The notes under the pieces were generated by a model, which saw only the letters and a list, made by a program, of their open reading frames with translations, made no database searches and was not told the DNA's origin. The translations under genes were made by a program, and so were the position numbers. DNA of 64,000 bases from contig NW_006763304.1 of assembly GCF_000218685.1 (NCBI RefSeq), positions 987,269 to 1,051,268 on the forward strand. Direction: 5' to 3'. Below, in pieces: positions 32,704-51,954 of this stretch. The stretch comes from Serpula lacrymans var. lacrymans S7.9 (Eukaryota > Basidiomycota > Agaricomycetes > Boletales > Serpulaceae). How positions within the stretch are numbered: the first letter of the stretch is position 1; each line of letters opens with the position of its first letter.

Positions 32704-33834
32704 CGCGAGTGAGGTAAGGACTTCGACGTCGTTTTAACCAGTGTGCAAATGGCCATAAGTCCTGAGTCATGGTTCGATTTCGTTCAATCTCGTGTATATA
32801 TTATCTTTTTTCTGGCGCTTCACTGGCAAGTCCAAGTTAGAGCCTCTAGCAGCCACACTGCCAATACTGTATATAGTCCTGATTTCCCGCGCGAAAGGAA
32901 AAGTCCGATAAGACTCGAACGCTCTTGCTGCCAAGTCATTGACCGAGGTCACGGTAAGAGCACTTTTACAAAGACTAAAGTTTACAATAATTCACTCATA
33001 CTCTACATATAGATGTGTTTATTGGTTCCTACAGCCATCACATAGGTTTTCACAGGCCATCAGAACATTGAAGGGAAAAAGAGAGTGCATGATGATCACG
33101 AGTACTCGCCGTCTTTACTCGCCTGAAGCATGCGCCCATATGCATCCATATTTCAGCCTGGTGGTGCAATCCCAGTATATATGCAGTCAGGAAGTCTCAT
33201 GATTGTGCAATCTAGACAATCTGCGCCGTGACGCTCGGACAGCGCCGATCAAAGATAAGATTCCTGACAGTACGTACCTGTAACGCTATATTTCATACCG
33301 GGATACCCACAAACTGGATATGAAAGATACATCACCATCATCCATCATCCCATCATGTCTGACACAGCCCATGATCAGAACGTAGAATTCATAGAACTTC
33401 ATCAGAGCGCTCGCGATGTCACTTGAGAATCCAGCATGACGCTGTAACTTTGTCAAATTTGGACGTTTTTTTCCATCCTCGAGGCCAGCGATATATTTGG
33501 AAGGGATATAGTACACGAACATTCCGTAAGTTAAATGTTCAAGGGCGTTCTACGCAGTTAACGCCAGAGCCAAAAAATCTAGATGCAGAAGTAAGGTATA
33601 GGAGACAAGAAATAGAGGTAAAGAAAAAGGAGGGAAACAAGTGAAGCGAACCCATGAAGCTCGAGTTTTTCTATTTTCGTAACTTGGCAGTTCTGGCAAT
33701 CGACAAGCAGACCGCCCAACTCCAGCCCCCAACAAAGGCCAAAATAAGAAACAACGACAAGAATAACGACAGGGACGATCAACGAGTATGAGATGGATAT
33801 CATGGACGGTCATGGTGGATGGTGAATACAAGCA
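32704..33834. other. Intergenic region between terpene synthase and methyltransferase
   Basis: Upstream region of the terpene synthase and downstream of the methyltransferase. Only short shadow frames; no repeat or RNA gene recognised. Confidence 0.5.
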
Positions 33835-35874
33835 TTATGCGAGTTCACACTCTATCACCGACACACTAGCGCGGAGGCTGTATACTCCGGATATCTTCAG
33901 ACCGGCTGCTTCGATGATCTCTTGCCATTCGGTCTGTTCATGGTTGTGTTGAATCAGCAGTGTGTAATAAGATGTGTCGGGAAAGAGACTTACGAGTGAT
34001 CGCTCGAGCGCGTTGAAGACACCCATCATGTGCACGCCCAGCGCGAGGTGCATCTTTGCGTTCGCGCCAAAGTTGGCGGGTACGTAGGCGGGCGCGGTGA
34101 TTGAGCGGTAAGCCTTGCTCTTTGTTTTCACCACACCGTTCCCGTTCCCGTTAATGACACCATTAGAGTTGGAGTGGGAGTGGGAGTGAGAAGTAGCGGA
34201 GAGGTCGGAGAGGCTGATGGTGTCACCAGAAGGAGTAGATGAGATGGTAGAAGGGGTGGATACGTATTCGACAATTAGGATTTTGGACTGATTAGGAGAT
34301 ATGAGAGTGAGCAAAAGCTTCTTAAGGAGATGGAGGATGGAGAGGGCTTACCCGTCGGCCGGCAGCGGCCTTGGTGTTCTTCAGGATGGTTATCTATGGA
34401 ACAGGTTAATAGGGAATAACAGAGGGGAGCAAGATCTTAGCCATACGCAATCAGCTTCTGGCCAGTCATGCCTGCGTACAAAATTGTCAGTACAAAATTG
34501 TCACACTCAGGTCGAAAAATAGCTATGAAAGGAACGGTGATAGAAGGCGGAAGACGTACAATATATATCGAAACATATATACTATATCCTCTGACGAGCG
34601 TGGCTGTGTGTGGAAAAAGTTGTGAGCCTCAACGACGATGCGACCTTCTTCGGCAAGTTCAGGTATGTCACGGTCAATGTTACCCTGGGCGATGGGTACT
34701 ACTTCGGGCAGGTCCTGGATCACAAAATTACATTCTGGAAGACTATGGTAAAATGTTTTTAATTTTCTTCTTTTTTTAGGAAGCAGTACTCTTACCACTT
34801 CGCAAGGGAAATTGACAAATTCCCTTGTCCGCCACCAACATCAACGATTGTGCGAGGCCCAAGTCGCTTCCAAGGGTAGTCATTGACTATTGCAGGCTGG
34901 TAAACATCACCGAGGGACTGGACGTAGATAAAGGTCAAATTCAAGCTGACAGCTTTATCAATAGTACTTACTCGAACAGAGCTTGCCCACTGCTTTAGCT
35001 CAGCAGGATTCTGCTTCAGGTAAGCAAAAAGAGTGAGGGGAGTCTTGTGTGAGAGCTGGAAGGCTGTCTCTTTGGGAGATCTGGAGTGCTTCCATTGCGG
35101 GTGGGTTATGACATCTAAAAGTGAGCTGGCAACTTTGGGTTTTCCAGGTGTACTACGAAAAGATTGAAGTTAGACGCCATCATGATGGTTCAAGGATCAA
35201 CGAAAAAACAGACGCACAGGACCCATTTCCGGCCATTGTTTCCTTTTCTTAGCTCAAGTGCGGGACGGTTGAGTGTGAAAACATCCTCCTGAGTTTCATG
35301 CACCCATCCTTGGCAAGCTAGGTACCGCATTACGGTCCTGAGCTTGGGGGCGGGGAGGTCAAGTTGTTTTTGCAGTTCAAGAACGTGAAGACCAGTCGCA
35401 GAATGGGGCGTCTCTGCAAGAGCATCCACGATTCCAGTTTTGACGAAGATGTCGAGGCATGATGTGTCGTACACTGCACACGATTGTTCGACAACCTTTT
35501 CGTAGGGAACTTGGAGGAGGTTTTTCAGTTGTCCCTATGAGAGATGGAATTTGGATGTGAGTGATTGTGCCAGGATAAAAGAGGTTGAGTGAGATAAGAC
35601 GTACGATGGATGCTGCAGAGACAAAGTGGTATTCGGATCGATGGATAACTTCATCAGAGAGGTAGCCGAAGGTACAAAGAAAAGGCTTACCCAGAGCGAG
35701 GCGGCGTGCTTCATATAATCTAGGCGAGGTGGAAGCGTTGGAGTGATCCAGAGGGTGTGGTTCTTGTGAGGTGGTGGAAAGCTCGGGGAGGCCATCATTG
35801 CGTATTTCAGCCTGAATGGCGTCGAGGGCCTCGTTGAGGGTGGACTGAAGGGCGACCAGTTCTGTCAAGTTCAT
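33835..35874 (-). CDS. SAM-dependent O-methyltransferase (two-domain type)
   Basis: Transfers methyl from S-adenosylmethionine to hydroxyls of small molecules. Ten exons in phase: 35691..35874, 35605..35612, 35218..35534, 34972..35152, 34796..34917, 34560..34742, 34447..34471, 34352..34393, 33994..34287, 33835..33933, giving 484 aa. The N-terminal dimerisation/winged-helix part (LDLPAPKLRTVMRYLACQGW) is followed by the SAM motif TIVDVGGGQGNLS (about residue 255), IQDLPEVV, and the catalytic ILHDWPEADC with His and Asp near 332. A Ser/His/Asn-rich insert (SHSHSHSNSNG) sits in exon 9. The second exon is only 8 bases, supported by phase and by canonical splice sites. It has no visible defect. 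Its substrate is unknown; the neighbouring terpene synthase suggests a shared pathway. Confidence 0.9.
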
Positions 35875-37687
35875 GACTGGTGATGTTAATGTAAAGGTGA
35901 AAGGGATTGTTGGCTCTTTGCAGACCTTTGACAGTGGCCGTTGGAATTTAGCCGTGCTCGGCACATTTATACTGAAAGACCTGATAGGTGATGCGGCTGA
36001 TGATAATAATCCCAAAACCTTGCTGGGGCGTATGGCGTGGGTGTACGAGATCGATCTGTGACTATAGAGTCCCGAAGGGTGTACGGGAATCCGAAGATGA
36101 GGGGTCCGAGGGGGCGTAGGACACAGCACGTTTTTTCGGGGAAAAAAAGTTGGCTTATCCGGAAGAGGTTCATCAGCTAGGATTTGGATAAATCAGAAAA
36201 GACAGCAGCCGACCTCACACGTTTAGGAAACCTAGAAGTAATAGAATGCAACGTTTTTACGAGCTGGCAGCTCAGGTAAATGTTATTCTCGGAGGGCGAT
36301 TCGAGAACCATGATGGCAGACGCTGGGACCCGATAAGCCCAGTAAGGTGTATAGCGTAGGCTATCGTACTAGAACCTTCTAATACCAACACACGTAGTTA
36401 CAGGTTGAATGGGACGTACTACGTCCCATTCAACCTGTAACAGCCTGTAACTTGAAGCTCGCTTCAGTGAACGACGACCCTTGTGGCACCCAGATCCGAG
36501 GTATGTCGTTTGCCACGCAGTAGCCACGCCGTTCTGTCGTAATTCCAGTTATCGAACATCAATTTGTTTAAATCAACAACCGTATTTATTATTATCGTTT
36601 TCTCCAGCTCACAATTAAATAAATCTGATGGCCCATATTATTCTCAGCTATACGGTCTAGACATTCTGTTCAGCGGGCCCTTCCCAGTCTGCAGTGATGG
36701 TGATATGATAACATATTTATCTGAATCATACGATCAGCTCCCATTGCGTGTTCTTTCACCCGCATCGCTCTCTTGCACCTTTCCTACAGTGCTCATCGTG
36801 CAAGTTTATGTTTATGGGCTTTTCCGTCTGATGTCAAAGTCACGCATCTTTTACTTGTCGATTTGTTTTTACTCTCGACCACAATGCTAACGGTTGTCAT
36901 CGAAACTATACTCATCAAAGCTCCCCATGGGAGTGATTTTCAGAAATCCATATTGTGTTCCTTCGCCTGTCTGATCTCATTTATACCCGGTCTGCAGCAA
37001 TCTAGTCCGCATCCTGCCGGGAGTCATAAGTAACGGCATTGACATGTATCTGGTCACGGTACGAATCCTTCATTTGAATACGCCAGTATCACTTCGAGCC
37101 CCAATTTTTCTCATTTCAATTCGGTTTCTGATAGCATGCTCTTCAGGATCACACACACATTGTTAGAAGTTCTTATGGAGATAGCATCGCGCATCATGCA
37201 TCATACCAGGTTGATTCTCTCAGGCTACTAGGCTACTCAATATACTCTGCCTGTTATCTGCCCGTCCTATATCAGTTTTGCTGCGATCCAGTCTCAACTT
37301 GAATGACTGGCGCTGAACTTTAGGAGTGTCGTCGACGTGATGCCCGATGAAGACCTTTGATAATCAGATTATCCATGCAGAATGCTTCTATGCAGAAAAA
37401 CAACCAGTACTTATAGCAAAGCCCGTCTTCATCGGTTTCTGATTCTAACAAAGTGCATCATCCAATTCACCATGTTTTTGATGCCACCCTCTCGGCATCA
37501 TTGATGTTGCCCAACAAGGCAGCACAGGTTACGACTGGGACAGCGCCATCATCAATCTCAAAGCCACACGAATCTAATTGCACCATTAACAAAAACACCA
37601 ATATGCTAGAGAAATCTATGAAGTGGGAAGATGATGTAGAACACGGGGTCTGCCAGCGCAAATAACAAGATGCTGTCATCGTATCAG
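35875..37687. other. Intergenic region holding a long hairpin
   Basis: Lies upstream of the methyltransferase and downstream of the IDO-like gene. Apart from the perfect hairpin at 36397-36441, only shadow frames are seen. Confidence 0.5.
36397..36441. repeat. Perfect 45-nt inverted repeat (22-bp stem, 1-nt centre)
   Basis: The arms start GTTACAGGTTGAATGGGACG and mirror exactly around C36419. A short echo of the arm (AACAGCCTGTAAC) follows at about 36439-36451. Confidence 0.95.
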
Positions 37688-39249
37688 TCACCTTGTCTCC
37701 GCCAACCGCGTTGCAAGATGATCTTGCAGGAATTGCAGTGCCTCTTGAGAATCAAGGGCACGAGAGCGCTCCAGTACAGATTTCCCAGCAGTCATTTTCT
37801 TTCTCTCTGGTCTTTCAACACCTTCGTATGGTCTCATGCGTCGCAGATGACCCATTCGCCATGTCTGCATTATCATATCAGCCTAGTGACTTGGGTAGAG
37901 GAGTCAGACATACCTTCAGCTGACGAACCAAGTGTTCCAGTCCTTTGGTTACCTCTGGGTCATGGCTAGCAGCTTGTCGAATGTTGTATTTTCTCAGGGC
38001 ATTCAGCCAGTCCCTCTGAGGGGAAGGGAAGTGAAGAGCCTCGACCTCTGGTTCAGGCACGGGTTGAATATCAAGAAACGCGTCAAGCGATTTGATGACC
38101 AATGCCTGTCCACCTCCAGCACCGTCAATGCCATCCAGCGTCCATGCGTGGAATCCCTGTACATAAGCCATCCAGTATTGCTGCGATACCTTTCGGTCAA
38201 CGAGATTTTCGTAGAAATATTGGAATACGGTTTTTAGGGACTGATTGGCAATCTTCAGAGCTTCCACTGTCGAGTCAATATCTCCGGAGTCGAGAAAACG
38301 CGCAGCGTCACCCATAGCTCTGTATAGCGGAAGTGCCTGACAAGTAGTGTCCAATCAAACTGTTAAGACGCGTTAAAATGTAAAATAACTCTTACTCTGT
38401 CCTCCATCTCACGGAACAACCATGCATTTACCTTCTCAGCAGACCGATGGATATTTGACATCCCAGCGGTGCAACTATAAACTACTTCTTTCTCATCGTC
38501 AAGGTTGCATAAAACATTCGATGTAAGGCAGCCTCCCGGAGAAGTATGCCCATAGCGTTGACGAAGAGCCAACGAAGGCCATTCCAGCTCTGGCGGAAAG
38601 TCTAACGATGTTTCGTTTTGAGCTTCGCGGACTATAGGAGTAACACCCCAGCTACATGGAGATCCGGCATCAGTTGGTGAGTTCAAACTTAAAGTGATTC
38701 GACGAACCGATAGGCATGCCTTAACATCGATATGCAAGCAAAGAAGCCTAGCCATGCGGAAGTAGAGAGCCTTTCGGAGGTCCCCTCTTCCTCAAGTAAA
38801 GCAACCTTGACGTCCTCCAAGCACACACTGTCGACTAATTCTTGGCGCACGCGAGCACGGAACGTTTCGATGACGTGACGATTATGTTCATCGTCTAATG
38901 AGGCTTCTTCAACGGGAATGAAAGGGGCTACGCGCTGGAAGACGTGATGATAAGGCCTTAGACAGGGAGGCCATGTCTCTTCGAAGGTAGCCCGAGGGGG
39001 CCAGGCATCACCACCAGTGGAGATGAGATTATGCAGAGCAAGGCTTATAGGGTGATCATGATCGCTGCCCGACTCTGAGGTGTAAGCTACACAAGACCCA
39101 TGATCAGCACCAGAGAAGTAAGAGAACGCAGACTGCAGGAGACAAAACATGAGACGGAGGCTAGTGCGGAAAGAGTAATCTCTTTCCATGGCCACTTCTA
39201 ATATTGTGCCATATGATTGCATGTGGTCACTCACTCCGTCCGTAAGCAT
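37688..39249 (-). CDS. Indoleamine 2,3-dioxygenase-superfamily heme protein (IDO/PrnB-like)
   Basis: IDO-type proteins bind heme and cleave or oxidise indoles. Exons 38708..39249, 38396..38651, 37914..38336 and 37688..37864 give 465 aa with consistent phases. Order of family-like features: helical N-terminal domain (LALHNLISTGGDAWPPRATF); RALPLYRAMGDAARFLDSGD and VEALKIANQSLKTVFQYFYE; YVQGFHAWTLDG followed by GAGGGQALVIKSLDAFL, corresponding to the IDO GGSAGQSS...ALD region; and the closing WRMGHLRRMRPYEG, where His413 fits the proximal heme ligand. The overall match to textbook IDO is loose, and it may be a distinct branch. The ATG at 39247-39249 was chosen as the first in frame; an alternative is 39192. 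Intact. Confidence 0.6.
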
Positions 39250-41267
39250 AGCTCCCGCTGAAAGAAAAAGAACCGTTCACTAAACTCTCCCCGTGCTTTC
39301 TCACAATCACTCTGAGTAGCGCTTTCCGCGGTCGTTCCGCGAAGCCTTGCTATGCAGCTGGTAATAGTGCTACACCGCTACAGCCTGTGAAGACTCAGAA
39401 AAGCGGCGAAGAGTGGGCTAACCGGATTTCAGGATCTAGATATGTCCCGCCGGGGTCCCGCCCTGAACAGCGAAGTATCGTAGCGAGGTCGCTAAAAAAG
39501 GTAAATACTTGCGCGGCGGTCAGAGTTTGAGGTCTCGACTGATTGATCCCGAAACTTACGATAATTGTGACAGGCCCCCTGCAAGCGCCCTGGTTTTTCC
39601 GAACTTGTAGTTTCAGGCGCACTCGACAAACTAGGGAAGCAACAGTTTGTGCAGACGAGCTTATAGACGAGCACGACCCGTCTCGCGCGTAATTGAGGGG
39701 TACTGGCTGCACATTGAGCTTCAGGTTTGAAGTACCGCAGTGTGTCCGGAAGCCGTGTGTCGGACTGAGTTCGAGTAGCATTGGCACCCTGTGAGTCTAC
39801 GCAAGACCTCACACAGTGAAGACCCTCGGGGAACGACCTGGATCCTGGGATTTTGAGGTCCTAGCTGCACACACGGGCGTTAGGAAGTCCTGTCAGTCCG
39901 CATGCTACCCCACCACCGCCACGCCGTCGCCGCTGTCATAAGGAGGAACCGCAAGGTGAGATGATAACGCCAGTTACATGCACCACAGTGACTTACCTTG
40001 ATGCAGTGATCTGAGTCTTTTGCGAGGATAACGCCAATTCTACATCTGCACAAGCTCAATCTTGCCAACTTGGGGTCGTCTGATATGATGGATCAGTTTC
40101 GCCATCTGAGCAGAGTAATTGATGGTGTTCAACTGATTATTAAGCTGGTAACGAACTTGAATTAAAGAGTGGTGAAAAATGCTCGCGGGATAGGAATCAC
40201 GTTGTCACAGGTCATTCTGTTACTTGTCACAAGATTTCCTGTGACCCGGATTCCTGCTCAGGTTGACAATGTTCAACAACAATATCCCCATGATGGTGAC
40301 AACGACATATTCAAGTTGGCTTTACTGTACCGGTCCATCGCTGTAAAGTGCACGCTTCATCTGATCCTATCAAAGTCCGTTTCCCAGACGCATCCCGGGC
40401 ACCGTGCGTTTGTACATAATGCCAATACCCCACTGAGCAAATGGGCTGTGCAAGTATCATAAAGTTTGAACAGAAGATATCCCCCGAAACATTCCCGGCT
40501 GTAGCGTACGACAGAGAGCAGTGCCGTCGTCGCTTCTGACATGCATGTGGAGTCACTGGGAACGCGGCTGTCAAACGGTCAAGTTAAGATTCCCGCAGAC
40601 TTGCGGTAACATGGACCTGAGGTTTCGAAAATTTAATTCTGTCGACAGGTGAGTGCCTACTGACCACGCGATCGGTATGTCTCACATAGAACATAGATCT
40701 GAGTATTTTTTAACTTTTAGGATATCGTACTAAGGCCAATATGGGTACCCTGCCAAGTACGCTGCACACGATTTCCTCTATCGTCGTGATGCGGCTGCCT
40801 TCTGAATAAGATCTTCACGCAGCCTATCACATTCGAAGGTTTTGAACGCATATGCTTTTGCATTATGTATATCGATGTGCTGGCTCGTGACACGGTGGAA
40901 ATGATCGGGCATTCGGTGTTTCTGCAGCCATCGCATTGCATATGGAATGCCACCGGCCGCTCGGGCCCCCCCTGCCACATCAGACATCAATTCTGAAACG
41001 CAGTGATTGCCTCTGAGTTTTACATTCCCTTCACACACTCTTTTTCACAGCAGAAACTCAGCAGGGAGCTGAGAAACTGGCTATAGGGTTGAGCAATCGT
41101 GGCAACTAAAAGAAGCTGATTGCCTGCAGCCTTCTTCGCCGATACACAAGGAGTGTCATCGCATGCGGTTCTGAGAGCTCTCTCTCTTGCTGACAGTTTA
41201 GAGTCTTCACAAACAATTCAGTAGTGCCTACTGTTCGGTTGCTTGTATCTCTTAGCTATTGTCAGCT
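39250..41267. other. Intergenic region, no supported gene
   Basis: Lies between the IDO-like gene (minus) and the transporter (plus). Several frames of 60-130 codons exist (for example minus 40778-41038) but none shows family motifs or joins across good splice sites. Confidence 0.45.
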
Positions 41268-43305
41268 ATGACGACGACCTCTACCTCCCCTTGCGCTATA
41301 GGCGGAAACAGTCCTGCGACTAATGTCTCCGAAGTTTCTATCAATCAAGAAAAACAGGATGTTCAAAACCCTTCCCGGTATGCTGATGGTGCACTCCGTG
41401 CTTGGTGCACTGGTAACTATTTGGTGACATTGACTTGCTCGGCCTGGCTCATGTTATCTCGCTAATAGTTGCTGGTGCCTTTTGTCTCCAGCTCTATGCA
41501 ATCGGAGTGGTGAGAAACATTGTCTTCTCTGATGAGTCTTTTATAATAATCTCATGATATCATAGATCACGTCTTTTGGAGTCTTCCAAGATTTCTACAC
41601 TACTACATGGTTGACCAAGTTCTCTGCGTCAGACATTAGTTGGATAGGCGGGATACAATATTTCTTCGAGCTTGGCTGCGCTCCAGTTGCCGGAAAACTG
41701 TAAGTAATTTTACAGCGTACTGTTTTGTTACTAACCAATGAACTGTAGCTTTGATAAAGGCTATGTCCGAAGTGCAGTTCTGTTCGGATCTATGCTCTCG
41801 TGCTTCAGGTATGTAGTACTGTGCTTTATTGTAGGCATCAGCTCATGCCCAAATCAGTTTCTTCATGTTATCTATTGTCAAGCCGAATCAGTATTATCAG
41901 GTGCTTTTATTTCACCCCTGCTTCGAAGAACAGTATCTAATCTGAGAATAGGTCTTCCTACCTCAAGGCGTCGCGATGGGTATCGGGGCCTTGATCTACC
42001 TTCCTTTGATGACACTCGTTTCTCAACATTTCAAAGCCCGAAAAGCCCTGCCTATGGTGAGAACAATAGTAAGCTACTGAAGGAGTCCCTCTAACACCAT
42101 GGTCAGGGTATCGTGGCTGCCGCCGCTCCAGTTGGTGCCATAGTGTTTACCAGTAAGTTACTATTTCTTGCAGGCTAGAGTGATCCTAACTGCTTTTCCA
42201 GTAATGTTAAACCATTTGTTTTACAAGCTTGGTTTCACACAAGGCATACGAGCAGCCGCTTATATGACTCTAGGGCTGTTTGTGCTGGGGAATGCACTCC
42301 TTTTCGTCCCTCGAACAAAATCCATATCACCGGCATCTACACAGTCTGACCTTCCAATTCGACCTGCACGTTTGGTGTGGGACATGCCATATGTGCTTAC
42401 ACTCACCAGTGCTTTCCTGTTGTCACTCGGTTCAAATACTCCCGGTTTCTATCTACAATTATTCGCTGAAGTACACGGAGTGGACAAGACTGTCGTTTTC
42501 TATTGTCTTGCCATCATGAACGTTTCTAGTTTTGTTGGTCGCTTGCTACCCAATCATTTAGCCGACCGCGTAGGTGCCATTAACGTATACATCCCTTGTC
42601 TGGTTTTAACTGGTAAGGCTATTCCGGTCACGTTTAGTTTTCACATACTAACCGCCGCCAAAGGACTCGTGGAGTTGGCTATGCTGGGTTGTATCAATGT
42701 AGTGGGGTTGATTCTTTTCTCTATATTGTATGTCTTGGTTTCTTGTTTCACTTCGTCTGACCCCTAATTCTCATGACGCTGTAAGCTACGGATTTCTTTT
42801 TGGATCTGGTAAGTCATTGTTAATTCAATATTAACCTATGGTAGAGATTGACTAGGGACCTTAGTGATCGCTCTTTATTTGCCCATGATCTCTGAATTGA
42901 CGCCTCCGGGAGTCGAGATGGGGTTGGTTTAATGTGCTTTATCATTGATTATGTGTATGCCTGACTGGGTACTTCTAGAAAGCGTATGGGTGTGGCTTTG
43001 ATACCTATCGGAGTCGCGTCAATGGTTGGGCCACCTATCACTGGTGCTATCCTCGGACCGGACTACGTTTGGTGGAAGGCCATTGTTTTCTCATCAGTAC
43101 GTTCCGCCTCTTGTTTTCATTTGATACATGTTGTTGAGTTGTGCAGATTATCATACTTGCCGCTTCTGCGTGTAATATAACAGCTCGTCAGGTGCACAGA
43201 AGAGGAGCAAGTGGTCAGCTTCCGCCTCGGTGCGAGTCACCTCTCGACACTCCTCATGCTTTAGATAGCGTGAGCACCGACTTGGAAAAATCTTGCCACC
43301 ATTGA
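41268..43305 (+). CDS. MFS transporter, monocarboxylate-permease-like
   Basis: Thirteen exons in phase (41268..41412, 41469..41509, 41566..41699, 41749..41808, 41858..41900, 41952..42056, 42107..42152, 42202..42612, 42664..42727, 42786..42808, 42865..42922, 42979..43096, 43147..43305) encode 468 aa. A polar N-terminus of ~45 residues precedes about 12 hydrophobic segments. MCH-family features: AGAFCLQLYAIGVITSFGVF, YTTTWLTKFSASDISWIGGI, PLMTLVSQHFKARKALPMGI with the loop 4-5 signature, MNVSSFVGRLLPNHLADRVG and GVASMVGPPITGAIL. It probably moves a carboxylate or metabolite across the plasma membrane. No defects. Next to the terpene synthase / methyltransferase / IDO-like genes, it could export their product. 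Confidence 0.88.
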
Positions 43306-43740
43306 GGTGACGAATATGATATATTCTCTATTCTTACAACTAGACTATCATTCATGCATTCATAGTCGCTGGCGCATATCGGCATCGTGACTTGTAGCTC
43401 CAGCGACGTCCCTGATCTTGACGATCGATGTATCCATTGTTTTTATGTTCTTCTATTTCATTTATTCTCATGTATTGATTCTTGGTCTCACTGGCATCCA
43501 ATCCATCCAATGTGTTTTCACGCGTGTGATTTAAGTGGTCTAGGTCACGTGGTTATGCATCCATTTCTTCATCCATCTTTGGATGTTAACCACGGCTTGC
43601 ACGTCAAAATCTACCTGCGTTCTTCAGACAACCATCTCAAACTTGTACCGTGTGACTTCTTCCTGGTATTCACAACCCACTTTCAAGTTCGCAAACTGGA
43701 TAATGCTCATTTGAGTTGTACTAAATTGCTCAACCGTAAC
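43306..43740. other. Short intergenic region
   Basis: Promoter and 5' leader region of the BEACH gene. An open frame extends upstream of 43741 in the same phase but has no ATG closer than the one used and no domain signal. Confidence 0.4.
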
Positions 43741-51529
<7,789 letters not shown>

Positions 51530-51954
51530 ATTTTCTTTAGACTCTCTACATTGTATACAGGATATCAATCAATTTTCGCCTTGCTAGGCTCGCTCTTGTT
51601 TGCATTTTACCGTGTGACTTGACTATCATGTCTCAAAAAGTAAGCACTATTCGAGGAAGGCACGATTAATTGAACGAGGCCGAGTACGAAAAAGCTGATA
51701 CAAAACGTGTTCCAAACGGACGAAATCAAATAACGACGACTGGTCTAGTGCATAATCTAAGATAGAAAAGAAAAAATGAGAGTTGGATGATATTCTAAGA
51801 GAATGTGTGGATTTTGGTCATTTGTTGATAATGCAATTGAGGAAAACGAGCGGTGGTATCAATCCATGTGCGCGTCTCCTATTTTGTGGTTTGTGTCTTC
51901 CTTCATTCCTTTTGCTTCCTTTGTATCCATCTTTGCAACGAGTCATAGGCAACT
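51530..51954. other. Convergent intergenic region
   Basis: Shared 3' region of the BEACH gene (plus) and the F-box gene (minus). No further feature seen. Confidence 0.5.

Noticed and set aside
39395..41038. Minus-strand frames upstream of the IDO-like gene
   Set aside because: No recognisable motif and no splice-consistent joining; a lineage-specific small gene cannot be excluded.
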